From Cellulophaga tyrosinoxydans (lineage in GTDB: Bacteria; Bacteroidota; Bacteroidia; Flavobacteriales; Flavobacteriaceae), in NCBI RefSeq assembly GCF_900176415.1, contig NZ_FWXO01000002.1, positions 62,001-126,000 of the forward strand: a stretch of DNA of 64,000 nucleotides. The letters run 5' to 3'. The notes beneath the pieces are model-generated. The model was not told the origin of the DNA and made no database searches. It was given only the letters and a program-made list of their open reading frames with translations. Positions 36,201 to 44,164 of this stretch are shown piece by piece. A program made the position numbers and the translations under genes. The first letter of the stretch is position 1. Each line of letters begins with the position of its first letter.

Positions 36201-36484
36201 GTATTATGGTACGTAACTCGGTTTTATTAATAGATTTTATCAACCTAAGAACAGCAGAAGGTATTCCACTTAAACAAGCCGCTATTGAAGCAGGTGCCGT
36301 ACGTACAACACCAATTTTATTAACTGCAGGTACTGTGGTCATTGGAGCTTTTGTAATCTTATTTGATCCAATTTTTCAAGGATTGGCAATCTCATTAATG
36401 GGAGGCACCATTGTTTCTACAGTATTGACGCTTCTTGTGGTGCCTTTAGTGTATTATATGATTGAAAAGAAAAATTATAAGTAA
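33290..36484 (+). CDS. Efflux RND transporter permease
   Basis: A 1064-residue proton-driven inner-membrane pump of the AcrB superfamily. Twelve transmembrane helices are expected, with two large periplasmic loops. TM4 holds the proton-relay aspartates in GIVVDDSIIIAENMHRH. The sequence is closer to the HAE/hydrophobe-amphiphile type than to metal pumps, as it lacks the CusA-type DFGxxxDG motif. The substrate is unknown. Two small genes for a PII-like protein and a DUF2892 protein follow and may belong to the operon. Confidence 0.93.
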   Translation: MKEGLAGKIAKVFIGSKLTVLLMVVFMVIGVYSSFLIPREEEPQIDVPMADIFVGYPGASPTEVESRVIKPLEQLISNIKGVEYVYSTSMKEQGMVIVQFYVGEDIERSFVKLYNEINKHMDEMPAGVTFPLVKTRAIDDVPMLGLTLWSESYDDYQLGQMAQELESEIKKVNDVAITHKIGGRERQVRVILDKDKLAASGLDFLSVSEMIKANNAQLNSGSFNKNDTEFLISTGTFLASAKDVQNLVVGVQQKQPIYLKQIATIVDGPEVPKNYVSLGFGQGSEKATEYQSDYPAVTISVAKRKGADAMKIADVIIDKVEHLRKTLIPDDVHVEITRNYGETASHKVSELLWHLIGSIFAVTLVVMLAMGWRGGLVVFLSVPITFALTLLSYYMLDYTLNRITLFALVFVTGIVVDDSIIIAENMHRHFKMKRLPFKQAALYAINEVGNPTILATFTVIASVLPMAFVSGLMGPYMAPMPIGASIAMILSLFVALTITPYLGYIFLREKDKKNHVEKPEKPLEETFIFKMYDKFERPLIENKTKRWMFLGFTFLLLLGSMVLFFTKSVAVKMLPFDNKNEFQVVIDMPEGTTLERTAVVTNEIAQYLSTRPEVVNYENYIGTSAPITFNGLVRHYDLRGGSNMADIQVNLIDKEERSEQSHDIAKLLRPDIQKIAAKYNANVKLVEVPPGPPVLSTIVAEVYGPDYNKQMEIAGEVQNILKNTTDVVDIDWMVEADQKEYSFVIDKEKAMLYGIAPQQIVYTMNMALSNRPITNLYDENATKQIGLLLTLDNADKSTVRDIAQLKVKSKQGQMMPIADFVKIDETTSAKSIYRKNQKRVVYVLADMAGELESPAYAILGMEEKLNAIPLPAGYEMNEMYLGQPEFEDDYTVKWDGEWQITLEVFRDLGIAFLGAIILIYILIVGWFQNFKAPIVMMVAIPLSLIGIILGHWIMGAFFTATSFIGMIALAGIMVRNSVLLIDFINLRTAEGIPLKQAAIEAGAVRTTPILLTAGTVVIGAFVILFDPIFQGLAISLMGGTIVSTVLTLLVVPLVYYMIEKKNYK

Positions 36485-36528
36485 AACACCCTTTTTTGGG
36501 TCGTAATGTGAATTAAAACAATAGAGAT

Positions 36529-36834
36529 ATGAAACTAGTGCTTGTAACTTCAGTGGAAGAATTCCATGAAAATATTCTAAAGCTTTTTAAAAAAGCAGGA
36601 ATACATAGTTTTAGTGAATCTGATATAGATGGTCATAAAAATGGAGCTTCATTGTTGATGGCTAATAGTTGGTTTCCTGGTGAAAAGGGAGGAAATAAAT
36701 CGAGAATGTATTTTTCCTTTGCAGCAGAAGATGAAATAGAGGCCTTGTTTGAATTACTAAAAAATTACAATCAAAATCTGGAAACCAACAACCCTATTAA
36801 AGCCGTTGTTCTTCCAATAGAAAAATATTTATAA
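36529..36834 (+). CDS. Small protein, possibly PII/CutA-like fold
   Basis: A 101-residue soluble protein with an alternating pattern: strand (KLVLVTSV), helix (HENILKLFKKAG), strands (SLLMANSWF, SRMYFSFAA), helix (EIEALFELLKNYN), strand (IKAVVLPIEKYL). That order fits a ferredoxin-like PII or CutA fold. The central segment SDIDGHKNG could be a short T-loop. PII-like proteins are known near bicarbonate, metal and RND transporters. The assignment rests on pattern only. It lies 44 bp after the RND pump gene. Confidence 0.6.
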   Translation: MKLVLVTSVEEFHENILKLFKKAGIHSFSESDIDGHKNGASLLMANSWFPGEKGGNKSRMYFSFAAEDEIEALFELLKNYNQNLETNNPIKAVVLPIEKYL

Positions 36835-36851
36835 ATTTTAAAGCAAATAAT

Positions 36852-37061
36852 ATGTTAAACAAATATTTTAGAATTATTGTCGGAATAATGGTATTGCTAA
36901 GTGTTGTACTTACGGTTTACGTAAATCAAAATTGGATGTGGTTTACGGTATTTATTGGCGTTAATTTAATTCAATCTGCTTTTACAAAATGGTGTTTATT
37001 AGAAACAATTTTAATGAAATTAGGTGTTAAAAAAGATACGGGTTCTTGCTCGTCTTGTTAG
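36852..37061 (+). CDS. DUF2892 (YgaP-like) membrane protein
   Basis: A 69-residue protein with two transmembrane helices (about 6-24 and 27-44) matching the DUF2892 membrane module, found alone or fused to rhodanese in YgaP. Cysteines occur in FTKWCLLE and in the C-terminal SCSSC. In this family the membrane helices are linked to sulfur-species handling, which suits an SQR-containing locus. It follows the PII-like gene by 17 bp. Confidence 0.78.
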   Translation: MLNKYFRIIVGIMVLLSVVLTVYVNQNWMWFTVFIGVNLIQSAFTKWCLLETILMKLGVKKDTGSCSSC

Positions 37062-37072
37062 GTATAGCAATT

Positions 37073-37124
37073 AAAAGCTACTTCAATAACTCGGTAATAG
37101 GACTATTGAAAGTAGCTTTTTTAA
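37073..37124. terminator. Bidirectional terminator
   Basis: Long stem AAAAGCTACTTCAATA (37073-37088) / TATTGAAAGTAGCTTTT (37104-37120) with one bulged T, between converging efflux operons, followed by T-runs on both strands. Confidence 0.82.
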
Positions 37125-37132
37125 AGTATTCT

Positions 37133-38278
37133 CTACTCCCCTAGTAATCCAAAACTTCCTTTAGTTAAAATTTGTTCTTTATCACTAAAACCAGACGCAG
37201 AAGTAATTATAGAGTACCCATTATAACTTAATTTTACTGTAACCTCTTTTTCTACAAAAGAATACAAATTATTCGCAGAGTTTTTCAATACTAGAACATA
37301 AGACGTCTCTCCAAGTGTAACAATAGCTTCAGATGGTATGGCTTTAGAAGTAAACGAATCCGTAATAATTTCAGCTTCAACAAACATACCTGTTAAAAAG
37401 TTATGCTTAGATTCATCCTCAATATGCGCATGTACTTTTATTGTTCTATTATCTTCAATTGCGGTACCGACTAAATGAATTTCACCTTGAAATATTTCTT
37501 TTGAAGCTTCTGGAATTTTAAAGTTTACTTTTTGACCTTTTTTTATTTGTAGTATATCTTTTTCAAAAACCGATAATTCAATATGAATATGATCATTGTT
37601 TACAATCTCTAAAATTGATGTGGCAGGTGACACATAGGTACCTTTATAAACATTTACCTTGGTAATACTGCCTGAAATAGGTGCATAAATGCTAGCAATT
37701 GAAGTAAAATTACCATTAGCAGCATTAGTTGGTGAAATATGGAGCATTTCTAGCTGCTTTTTTATACCGTTCAATTTCGCCGTTGCAGATTTATAGTCGC
37801 TTTCTGCTTTAAGATAATTTTTCTGTGAACTTACCTGTTCATCATACAATGTTTTTTGTCTGTCATATTCCGCTTTTAAATAAGCCATTTGCTCTTTAGT
37901 TTCTAGATATTCTTGCTGTAAGCTTACGAAATCGGGATTTTCAATAGTAACCAAAAGTTGCCCTTTAGTTACTTTGTTTCCAATTAATAATGGCGTTGTT
38001 TTTATATATCCGCCCATTGTAGCACTTACTATAGCCTTATTTTCGGGTGGAACATCTATCATGCCAGTAGCAACAACTACATTAGGAAAATTCTTCTCTT
38101 CAAAACTTCCAATTGTCATCTGGTTTTCCTCAAATTGCGCTTTAGAAATTTGGATTTCCGAACTCGAACTTTCGCTATTTTTACTAGTGCTTTCGGAAGC
38201 TTCTTTCTCTTTATCTCCACAGCTAAAACCAATTACTAGTGTGGCAATGATTAATATTTTTATAGTTATCTTTTTCAT
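37133..38278 (-). CDS. CusB/CzcB-type RND periplasmic adaptor lipoprotein
   Basis: A 381-residue membrane-fusion protein. The lipoprotein signal ends IGFSC and is followed by a Ser/Glu-rich linker. The barrel-sandwich domain (PLLIGNKVTKGQLLVTI), a helical hairpin (about 110-165) and a beta-barrel follow. It is encoded 8 bp downstream of a CusA-type pump, so it belongs to a heavy-metal efflux complex. Confidence 0.92.
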   Translation of the reverse strand: MKKITIKILIIATLVIGFSCGDKEKEASESTSKNSESSSSEIQISKAQFEENQMTIGSFEEKNFPNVVVATGMIDVPPENKAIVSATMGGYIKTTPLLIGNKVTKGQLLVTIENPDFVSLQQEYLETKEQMAYLKAEYDRQKTLYDEQVSSQKNYLKAESDYKSATAKLNGIKKQLEMLHISPTNAANGNFTSIASIYAPISGSITKVNVYKGTYVSPATSILEIVNNDHIHIELSVFEKDILQIKKGQKVNFKIPEASKEIFQGEIHLVGTAIEDNRTIKVHAHIEDESKHNFLTGMFVEAEIITDSFTSKAIPSEAIVTLGETSYVLVLKNSANNLYSFVEKEVTVKLSYNGYSIITSASGFSDKEQILTKGSFGLLGE

Positions 38279-38286
38279 CTTTTTAA

Positions 38287-41200
38287 TTATAAGGTTAAGT
38301 AATTCATGGCACTCACCGTTTCATTATAGGCTTGAAGTTTATCTAAATAGTTTAGTTTTAAACCGTAAGCACTTTCAATACTTTGTATATATTGGAAAAA
38401 ATCTATTTCCCCATTTTTAAAACTACTAATTGCTGTTTTTAGAATTTCATTAGAAAGATTCTCTCCTTCATTTTCGTAAAAATTTAGATCTTTTTCTAAT
38501 TGAAGAACTTGCAAATAAAGGTTCTCATGCTTTGTTTTTAGTTGTATTTCATAATCTAATGCCTCAGAGGCAACTACATCTTTAGCCAATTTTGCTGCTT
38601 TTATCTTAGCTGTTTGTCCGTTTAAAAACAACGGTATTTTTAGGCCTAATTGATAGCCAAATAAATTGGTTTGCAATTGTGAATTAGAGCCTTGAAAATA
38701 ATTAAGACTTAAGTCAGGTAATAGCTTTTGCTTTTCAAACTTATGCTCCAATGCGGTAAGTGACTGCTTATTTTTGTATAGGTCTAGCTCAGGTGTTTCT
38801 TGTAAATTGAGTAAAACTTGCTCAATTTTTAATACTTGCTCCTTCGCAATTTCTAAGCTGTCTTTTGATTGCACAATTGCGTTGATGGATCTATAAAGTA
38901 TTGCAACATCTTGCTTAGCTTGTTGATACTGAAGTTGTATTTGTTTTTGCTTGGAATCGGCCGTAATCTTTTCTAGATAATTAGTTTCGCCAAGTTCAAA
39001 CCGTCTGGAAGCCATTTTGGAAAAATTGGTATACAAGCTGTCCAAACCTTTATAAAGTCGCTCTTTTTCTTTAGTTATTTGATATTGATAATACGTGCTT
39101 GTTAGATTTCGTTCTATAGCTTTCTGTTGAATTTCGAAAAAACTGGTAGCAACATCAAAATTAGCTTTCTTGGCTTTTCTTTCAGAAAAATAGAGTGTTG
39201 GAAACCTAAAATCTTGCTGTATACCATATACTTCTAAGGGTAAATTATTAGCAGCCAGATTATTTTCATCATACTCATAATACAAATGTGTTTTGTCAAA
39301 AATTACACCAGAATTAATTAACGCATCGGCCTGATTAATACTAACTCTACTAGCGTTTAACGCTGCATTATTCTTTAAACTCAATGCAATTAGATCATTT
39401 AGTTTTAATGGCGCTTCTTGGGCATTCGTTGGTATAAAAAACAACATTCCAATTAGTGTAAGGATACTGTTGGTCATTTTCTTATTTGATGATTTTTCCA
39501 TTTTAGGGGTATTTAAATAAGCGAATAAAACAGGAAGAACAACCATTGTCAATAAGGTTGAAGTAATTAATCCTCCAATTACTACAGTAGCCAATGGGCG
39601 TTGTACTTCGGCTCCTGCATTGGTTGATATTGCCATAGGCAGAAAGCCCAATGCTGCAGCGGAAGCAGTAAGCAATACGGCACGAAGCCTGTCTTTAGCT
39701 CCTTGCTTTATTAAGGCTTCTAAACTTAAGAACTCATTAGAATGTTTTAATTCTTTAAAATGTTCAATAATTACAATTCCGTTTAATACCGCAATTCCAA
39801 AAAGTGCAATAAATCCAACTCCTGCAGAAATGCTAAAAGGCAAATCTCTAATCCATAACAAAAGCACACCGCCAACTGCTGCTAAAGGAATCGCAGAATA
39901 AATCATTAATGCTTCTTTAACCGACTTAAAAGCGAAAAAGAGCAGAATAAAAATTAAAACAAGTGCAATTGGTACTGCCACTAACAATCTAGATTTTGCA
40001 CTTTGCAGATTTTCAAATTGTCCGCCGTAACTAATAGAATAGCCTATTGGTAGCTTAACGTTATCGTTAATTAATTTTTGAATATCATCAACCACAGATT
40101 GTAAATCGCGATTACGCACATTTACTCCAACAACAATTCTGCGTCGCGTATCATCACGAGAAATTTTGGCTGCGCCTTTTTGATAGCTAATATCCGCTAA
40201 TTCATTTAGCGGTATTTTACCACCTGACGGCAAATCCACATAAAGATTTTTAAGGTTATCAATATCCATACGTTTGCCTTTATCTAAACGTACAACAAGA
40301 TCAAAACGTTTTTCTCCTTCAAAAATACTTCCGGCAGTCTTACCCGCAAATGCCATAGAAACTAAATCATTCAAATCTTGTATATTTAGACCATAGCGTG
40401 CTATTTTAGAACGATTGTACTTGATACTCATTTCTGGCAAACCAGCAATTTTTTCTACCGATATATCTGCAGCACCAGGAACATTCTGAATTAATTCGCC
40501 AATTTCATTCCCTTTTTTAGCAAGAATACTTAAATCATCTCCGAAAATTTTTATTGCTATATCTGCTCTAACTCCCGTAATAAGCTCGTTAAAACGCATT
40601 TCAATAGGCTGAGTAAATTCTACTTCCATACCTGGAATTAAGGCGAGAGCTTCTTTAAATTTATCAGCAAGTTCGTCTTTAGATTTTGCTGAAGTCCATT
40701 CTTTTTTTGGCTTTAAAACTATAATTACATCGCTTTCTTCCATTGACATAGGATCAGTAGGTACTTCTGCAGCACCAATACGCGTTACTACTTGTTTAAC
40801 TTCTGGAAAATTTTCTAAAAGGATGTTCTCGATTTTTGTAGTTATCTCCACAGTTTTACTTAACGAAGTTCCTGTTTTTAACACAGGTTGAATTACAAAA
40901 TCGCCCTCATCTAAGGTTGGTACAAACTCCCCACCCATCTGTGAATAAAGAAAGCCAGCAATCAACAATAATGAACCTGCAATTATAAGTACTGTCTTTT
41001 TACTTTGCAATGCCCAGTGAATGACAGGTTCATATTTTTTAGTTAACCAATTCATTAATTTTACCGATATATTTTTCTCGCTAACTTTTGATGGTTTTAG
41101 AAAAAGTGATACCGCAACCGGAACATACGTAAAACAAAAAATCATGGCACCAACTAGGGCAAAACTAAACGTGAGGGCCATTGGTTTAAACATTTTACCT

Positions 41201-42621
41201 TCCACTCCGCTTAATGATAAAATTGGTATAAAAACAATAAGAATAATTAGTTGACCAAATACCGCAGAATTCATCATTTTTGATGCGCTACTTATGGTAA
41301 TAGTATCTTTTAAAGCTTGTTTTTCTGATTTAGCAAGGGAATTTAATTCGGTACTTTTTTGAGTAATTTGAAATGCAATAAATTCCACAATAATTACTGC
41401 TCCATCGATTATAATTCCAAAATCAATAGCACCTAAACTCATAAGATTTGCATCTACGCCAAAAATATACATTAAGGAAAGTGCAAAGAGTAAACATAAT
41501 GGAATAACCGAAGCAACAACAAGCCCTGACCGAATATTACCAAGCAAAAGTACAACCACGAAAATGACAATTAAACATCCTAATACGAGGTTTTCTGTGA
41601 CTGTAAAAGTAGTTTTGGCAATAAGTTCACTGCGGTCTAAAAAGGCGTTAATGTAGACCCCTTCTGGTAATGATTTAGAAATTATTTCCACACGTTCTTT
41701 TACTGCATCAATTACTTTTTTAGAATTGGCATCTTTCAGCATCATTACTTGCCCTAATACCTTTTCGCCTTCACCGTTAGCCGTAATTGCACCAAACCTA
41801 TTTGCATTACCAAATCCTACTTCAGCAACATCTTTTATGTAAATTGGTAATCCGTTTTCGTTTTTAACAACACAGTTTTTTATATCATCTAATGAAATTA
41901 TAAGTCCTTCTCCACGTATAAAATAAGCCTGATTTACTTTTTCTATATATCCGCCACCAGAAATACTATTATTCTTTTCTAAAGCCATATAGACGTCTTG
42001 CGACGTAATATTCATGGCATTTAGTTTTTCGGTATTAATGGCAACTTCATATTGTTTTAAAAAACCTCCCCAAGTATTTATTTCTACTACTCCAGGAATA
42101 CCAGATAATTGCCGTTTTACTATCCAATCTTGAATAGTTCGTAATTCTTCCACAGAATAGTTATTTTTATACTCTGGTTTTACATCTAGCGTGTATTGGT
42201 ATATTTCGCCCAAACCTGTTGTAATAGGTCCCATCTCAGGTGTTCCAAAGCCGTTTGGAATTTTCTCAGATGCGGTTTTAATTTTCTCTGCAATTAATTG
42301 CCTAGGCAAATAAGTTCCCATATCATCATCAAAAACTATAGTAACTACAGAGAGACCAAATTTTGAGACAGACCGTATTTCTTTCACGCCTGGTAAATTT
42401 GCCATTTCTAACTCCACAGGATAGGTTATAAACTGTTCCATATCTTGTGTAGAAAGATTTCTAGAGGTGGTGATTACCTGTACCTGATTATTGGTAACAT
42501 CGGGCACAGCACCTATGGGAATTTGAGTTAAGGAATACAATCCAAAACCTATAATAAACGCAGTAAATAATAGTACTACGAGTTTATTTCGAATACTGAA
42601 TTTTATAATATTTGATAGCAT
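38287..42621 (-). CDS. CusA/CzcA heavy-metal RND pump fused to a TolC-type outer-membrane factor
   Basis: A 1444-residue fusion. Residues 1 to about 1035 form a complete HME-type RND pump for monovalent or divalent metals, with the TM4 motif LGAIDFGIIIDGAVIIVEF and the expected large periplasmic loops. Residues about 1070-1444 form a full OEP/TolC domain. Between them, residues 1049-1069 (MTNSILTLIGMLFFIPTNAQEA) look like a normal signal peptide with an Ala-x-type cleavage site. Signal peptidase could release the channel, or an internal start at ATG 39477 could make it separately. No frameshift is seen, so the fusion is genuine. The adaptor gene follows. Confidence 0.93.
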   Translation of the reverse strand: MLSNIIKFSIRNKLVVLLFTAFIIGFGLYSLTQIPIGAVPDVTNNQVQVITTSRNLSTQDMEQFITYPVELEMANLPGVKEIRSVSKFGLSVVTIVFDDDMGTYLPRQLIAEKIKTASEKIPNGFGTPEMGPITTGLGEIYQYTLDVKPEYKNNYSVEELRTIQDWIVKRQLSGIPGVVEINTWGGFLKQYEVAINTEKLNAMNITSQDVYMALEKNNSISGGGYIEKVNQAYFIRGEGLIISLDDIKNCVVKNENGLPIYIKDVAEVGFGNANRFGAITANGEGEKVLGQVMMLKDANSKKVIDAVKERVEIISKSLPEGVYINAFLDRSELIAKTTFTVTENLVLGCLIVIFVVVLLLGNIRSGLVVASVIPLCLLFALSLMYIFGVDANLMSLGAIDFGIIIDGAVIIVEFIAFQITQKSTELNSLAKSEKQALKDTITISSASKMMNSAVFGQLIILIVFIPILSLSGVEGKMFKPMALTFSFALVGAMIFCFTYVPVAVSLFLKPSKVSEKNISVKLMNWLTKKYEPVIHWALQSKKTVLIIAGSLLLIAGFLYSQMGGEFVPTLDEGDFVIQPVLKTGTSLSKTVEITTKIENILLENFPEVKQVVTRIGAAEVPTDPMSMEESDVIIVLKPKKEWTSAKSKDELADKFKEALALIPGMEVEFTQPIEMRFNELITGVRADIAIKIFGDDLSILAKKGNEIGELIQNVPGAADISVEKIAGLPEMSIKYNRSKIARYGLNIQDLNDLVSMAFAGKTAGSIFEGEKRFDLVVRLDKGKRMDIDNLKNLYVDLPSGGKIPLNELADISYQKGAAKISRDDTRRRIVVGVNVRNRDLQSVVDDIQKLINDNVKLPIGYSISYGGQFENLQSAKSRLLVAVPIALVLIFILLFFAFKSVKEALMIYSAIPLAAVGGVLLLWIRDLPFSISAGVGFIALFGIAVLNGIVIIEHFKELKHSNEFLSLEALIKQGAKDRLRAVLLTASAAALGFLPMAISTNAGAEVQRPLATVVIGGLITSTLLTMVVLPVLFAYLNTPKMEKSSNKKMTNSILTLIGMLFFIPTNAQEAPLKLNDLIALSLKNNAALNASRVSINQADALINSGVIFDKTHLYYEYDENNLAANNLPLEVYGIQQDFRFPTLYFSERKAKKANFDVATSFFEIQQKAIERNLTSTYYQYQITKEKERLYKGLDSLYTNFSKMASRRFELGETNYLEKITADSKQKQIQLQYQQAKQDVAILYRSINAIVQSKDSLEIAKEQVLKIEQVLLNLQETPELDLYKNKQSLTALEHKFEKQKLLPDLSLNYFQGSNSQLQTNLFGYQLGLKIPLFLNGQTAKIKAAKLAKDVVASEALDYEIQLKTKHENLYLQVLQLEKDLNFYENEGENLSNEILKTAISSFKNGEIDFFQYIQSIESAYGLKLNYLDKLQAYNETVSAMNYLTL

Positions 42622-42697
42622 TTTTCATAAAAAAACAATTAAACAAAGACCAAATCAGAAGTATTTCTGTTTTGATACGAGATAAAATGTGATTTAA

Positions 42698-43096
42698 TTA
42701 TGAAATACGTGGAGGTTGCAATATGCCAAAGGCATGCAGAGAAGAGACTGGCTCTTGATAAAAAAAGTTGGGTGTTCTAAATTCTGAATAATCTATTGAT
42801 TTGAATTCTGTTGCATACGAATTTAAAATATAAACCGCTGAAGAGGCTAGGTGTGATATATGCTGAAAAGGAAGTTTTTCATGCTCTTCTTTTTCTTCTT
42901 GATGTTGCTTTTCATGATCAGTTTTTAGCTCACCATAATGTTTCGATACAAATACAAAAAAATCATCTCCATATTCCTCGCTATGAAATTTCGCGTGCTC
43001 AACTAACTCTCCCATTTGCGATAAGTCGCTAAAACATATTCCAAAACTTTGGAATAAAATTGTCAGTGACATTAGTATGGAAGACAGTCGAATCAT
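42698..43096 (-). CDS. His/Glu-rich exported protein of the metal-efflux locus
   Basis: A 132-residue protein with an N-terminal signal peptide (MIRLSSILMSLTILFQSFG). It has a histidine- and glutamate-rich centre (about residues 52-80, HYGELKTDHEKQHQEEKEEH) and no named family. The histidine content and its place just upstream of the Cus-type pump on the same strand suggest a periplasmic metal-binding or sensing role. A TATATTTG -7 box at 43110-43103 would give a nearly leaderless transcript. Confidence 0.68.
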   Translation of the reverse strand: MIRLSSILMSLTILFQSFGICFSDLSQMGELVEHAKFHSEEYGDDFFVFVSKHYGELKTDHEKQHQEEKEEHEKLPFQHISHLASSAVYILNSYATEFKSIDYSEFRTPNFFYQEPVSSLHAFGILQPPRIS

Positions 43097-43303
43097 TATA
43101 ACAAATATATTAATAAATATTCTGAAATCTCAGCTAATTTATTTGTTTTCAATATAAATAACATCAATTTTACTTTTATAATATATTGATTATCATTATA
43201 ATAACATTATTGTTTAATTTATTTTTAAAAAGATTAAACATTTTGTAACTTTACCTAGAAATTACATTAATTAATGTATTGATGTTTACTAACACAAAAG
43301 CAC

Positions 43304-43477
43304 ATGTTTGGATTATTTAAAACAAAGACAACAGAAGAAAAACTCTACCAATCTTATAAAAAATTATTGGAAGAAGCACATCAACTTTCTACTACAAACA
43401 GATCTTTAAGTGATCAAAAGGTGTTTGAAGCTGAAGAAATTATGAAAAAAATCGATGCCTTAAAAAAGAATGATTAA
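43304..43477 (+). CDS. DUF6435 family small protein
   Basis: A 57-residue highly charged helical protein (MFGLFKTKTTEEKLYQSYKK at the N-terminus) of a family widespread in Flavobacteria and also named Lacal_2735-type. It is the first gene of the photolyase/cryptochrome operon; its stop overlaps the next start as TAATG. Function unknown. A TAACTTTA box at 43246-43253 is a possible -7 element. Confidence 0.8.
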   Translation: MFGLFKTKTTEEKLYQSYKKLLEEAHQLSTTNRSLSDQKVFEAEEIMKKIDALKKND

Positions 43478-43881
43478 TGAATTCTAAAAAACCAGATTCT
43501 GTAGTATTCAATCCCAATACGCAAACCTATGATGCAAGCTTAAAACCTTACAGTACAAGTGTGGGAGCACCAGTTATTACACCTATTGATACTATTGCTT
43601 GGAAAAATAGAAGTATAAATAAAGTAAATCATAGAATTAAGTCAAGATATCAAGAAATTAAAGCTGCCTACGAACTCATGCTTAAAGAATTTGAGTACAA
43701 TAATTTAATTTACAATGCTAAATTTTCATTCGAACCAATCGTAGGTCAAATTTATCATCTTTATTCAAAAATGGACGGAACTAATTTCCTATCTATAATA
43801 GAACCAGAGCATTGCAATTTTGAGTTTATTGGGAGTTTTTATCTAAATGCAGACCTAATTTGGGAAAAAAATGAAGGATAG
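43477..43881 (+). CDS. DUF2452 domain protein
   Basis: A 134-residue soluble protein of the DUF2452 family (VVFNPNTQTYDASLKPYSTSVGAP; later a conserved VGQIYHLY segment). Function is unknown. The family is often encoded with cryptochrome/photolyase genes. It starts at the overlapping TAATG with DUF6435 and ends 11 bp inside the TIGR03643 gene, so the three are translationally coupled. Confidence 0.85.
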   Translation: MNSKKPDSVVFNPNTQTYDASLKPYSTSVGAPVITPIDTIAWKNRSINKVNHRIKSRYQEIKAAYELMLKEFEYNNLIYNAKFSFEPIVGQIYHLYSKMDGTNFLSIIEPEHCNFEFIGSFYLNADLIWEKNEG

Positions 43882-44164
43882 TACAACGGCGGAATTTACA
43901 GAAAGACAACTAGATCGTATCATTGAAATGGCATGGGAAGACAGAACTCCTTTTGAAGCCATTGAATATCAATTTTCATTACCAGAAAAGGAAGTAATAA
44001 AGCTTATGCGCTCTAATTTAAAAGAAAGCAGTTTTAAACGGTGGAGAAAAAGAGTGAATAGTGGCGTAAGTCAAAAACATTTAAAAAAGCGTAATCCTGA
44101 CATTACAAGATTTAAATGCTCTCGACAAAAAGCCATTTCTGGCAACAAAATAAGCAAGCGATAA
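43871..44164 (+). CDS. TIGR03643 family protein
   Basis: A 97-residue basic protein. The core RQLDRIIEMAWEDRTPFEAIEYQFSL and EKEVIKLMRSNLK fit TIGR03643, a family with a helix-turn-helix-like helical pattern (about residues 12-50) and a basic C-terminus (SSFKRWRKRVN). Binding of nucleic acid is plausible but unproven. Overlaps both neighbours (11 bp and 1 bp). Confidence 0.87.
   Translation: MKDSTTAEFTERQLDRIIEMAWEDRTPFEAIEYQFSLPEKEVIKLMRSNLKESSFKRWRKRVNSGVSQKHLKKRNPDITRFKCSRQKAISGNKISKR

Noticed and set aside
43181-43200. Fur-box-like sequence (GATTATCATTATAAT) upstream of the photolyase operon
   Set aside because: Only partial match in very AT-rich DNA, and the downstream genes have no iron link.
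44116-44163. Longer N-terminus for the photolyase-like gene starting at ATG 44116
   Set aside because: The extra 16 residues lie within the TIGR03643 gene and show no family similarity; the TAATG junction at 44164 matches the other junctions of the operon.
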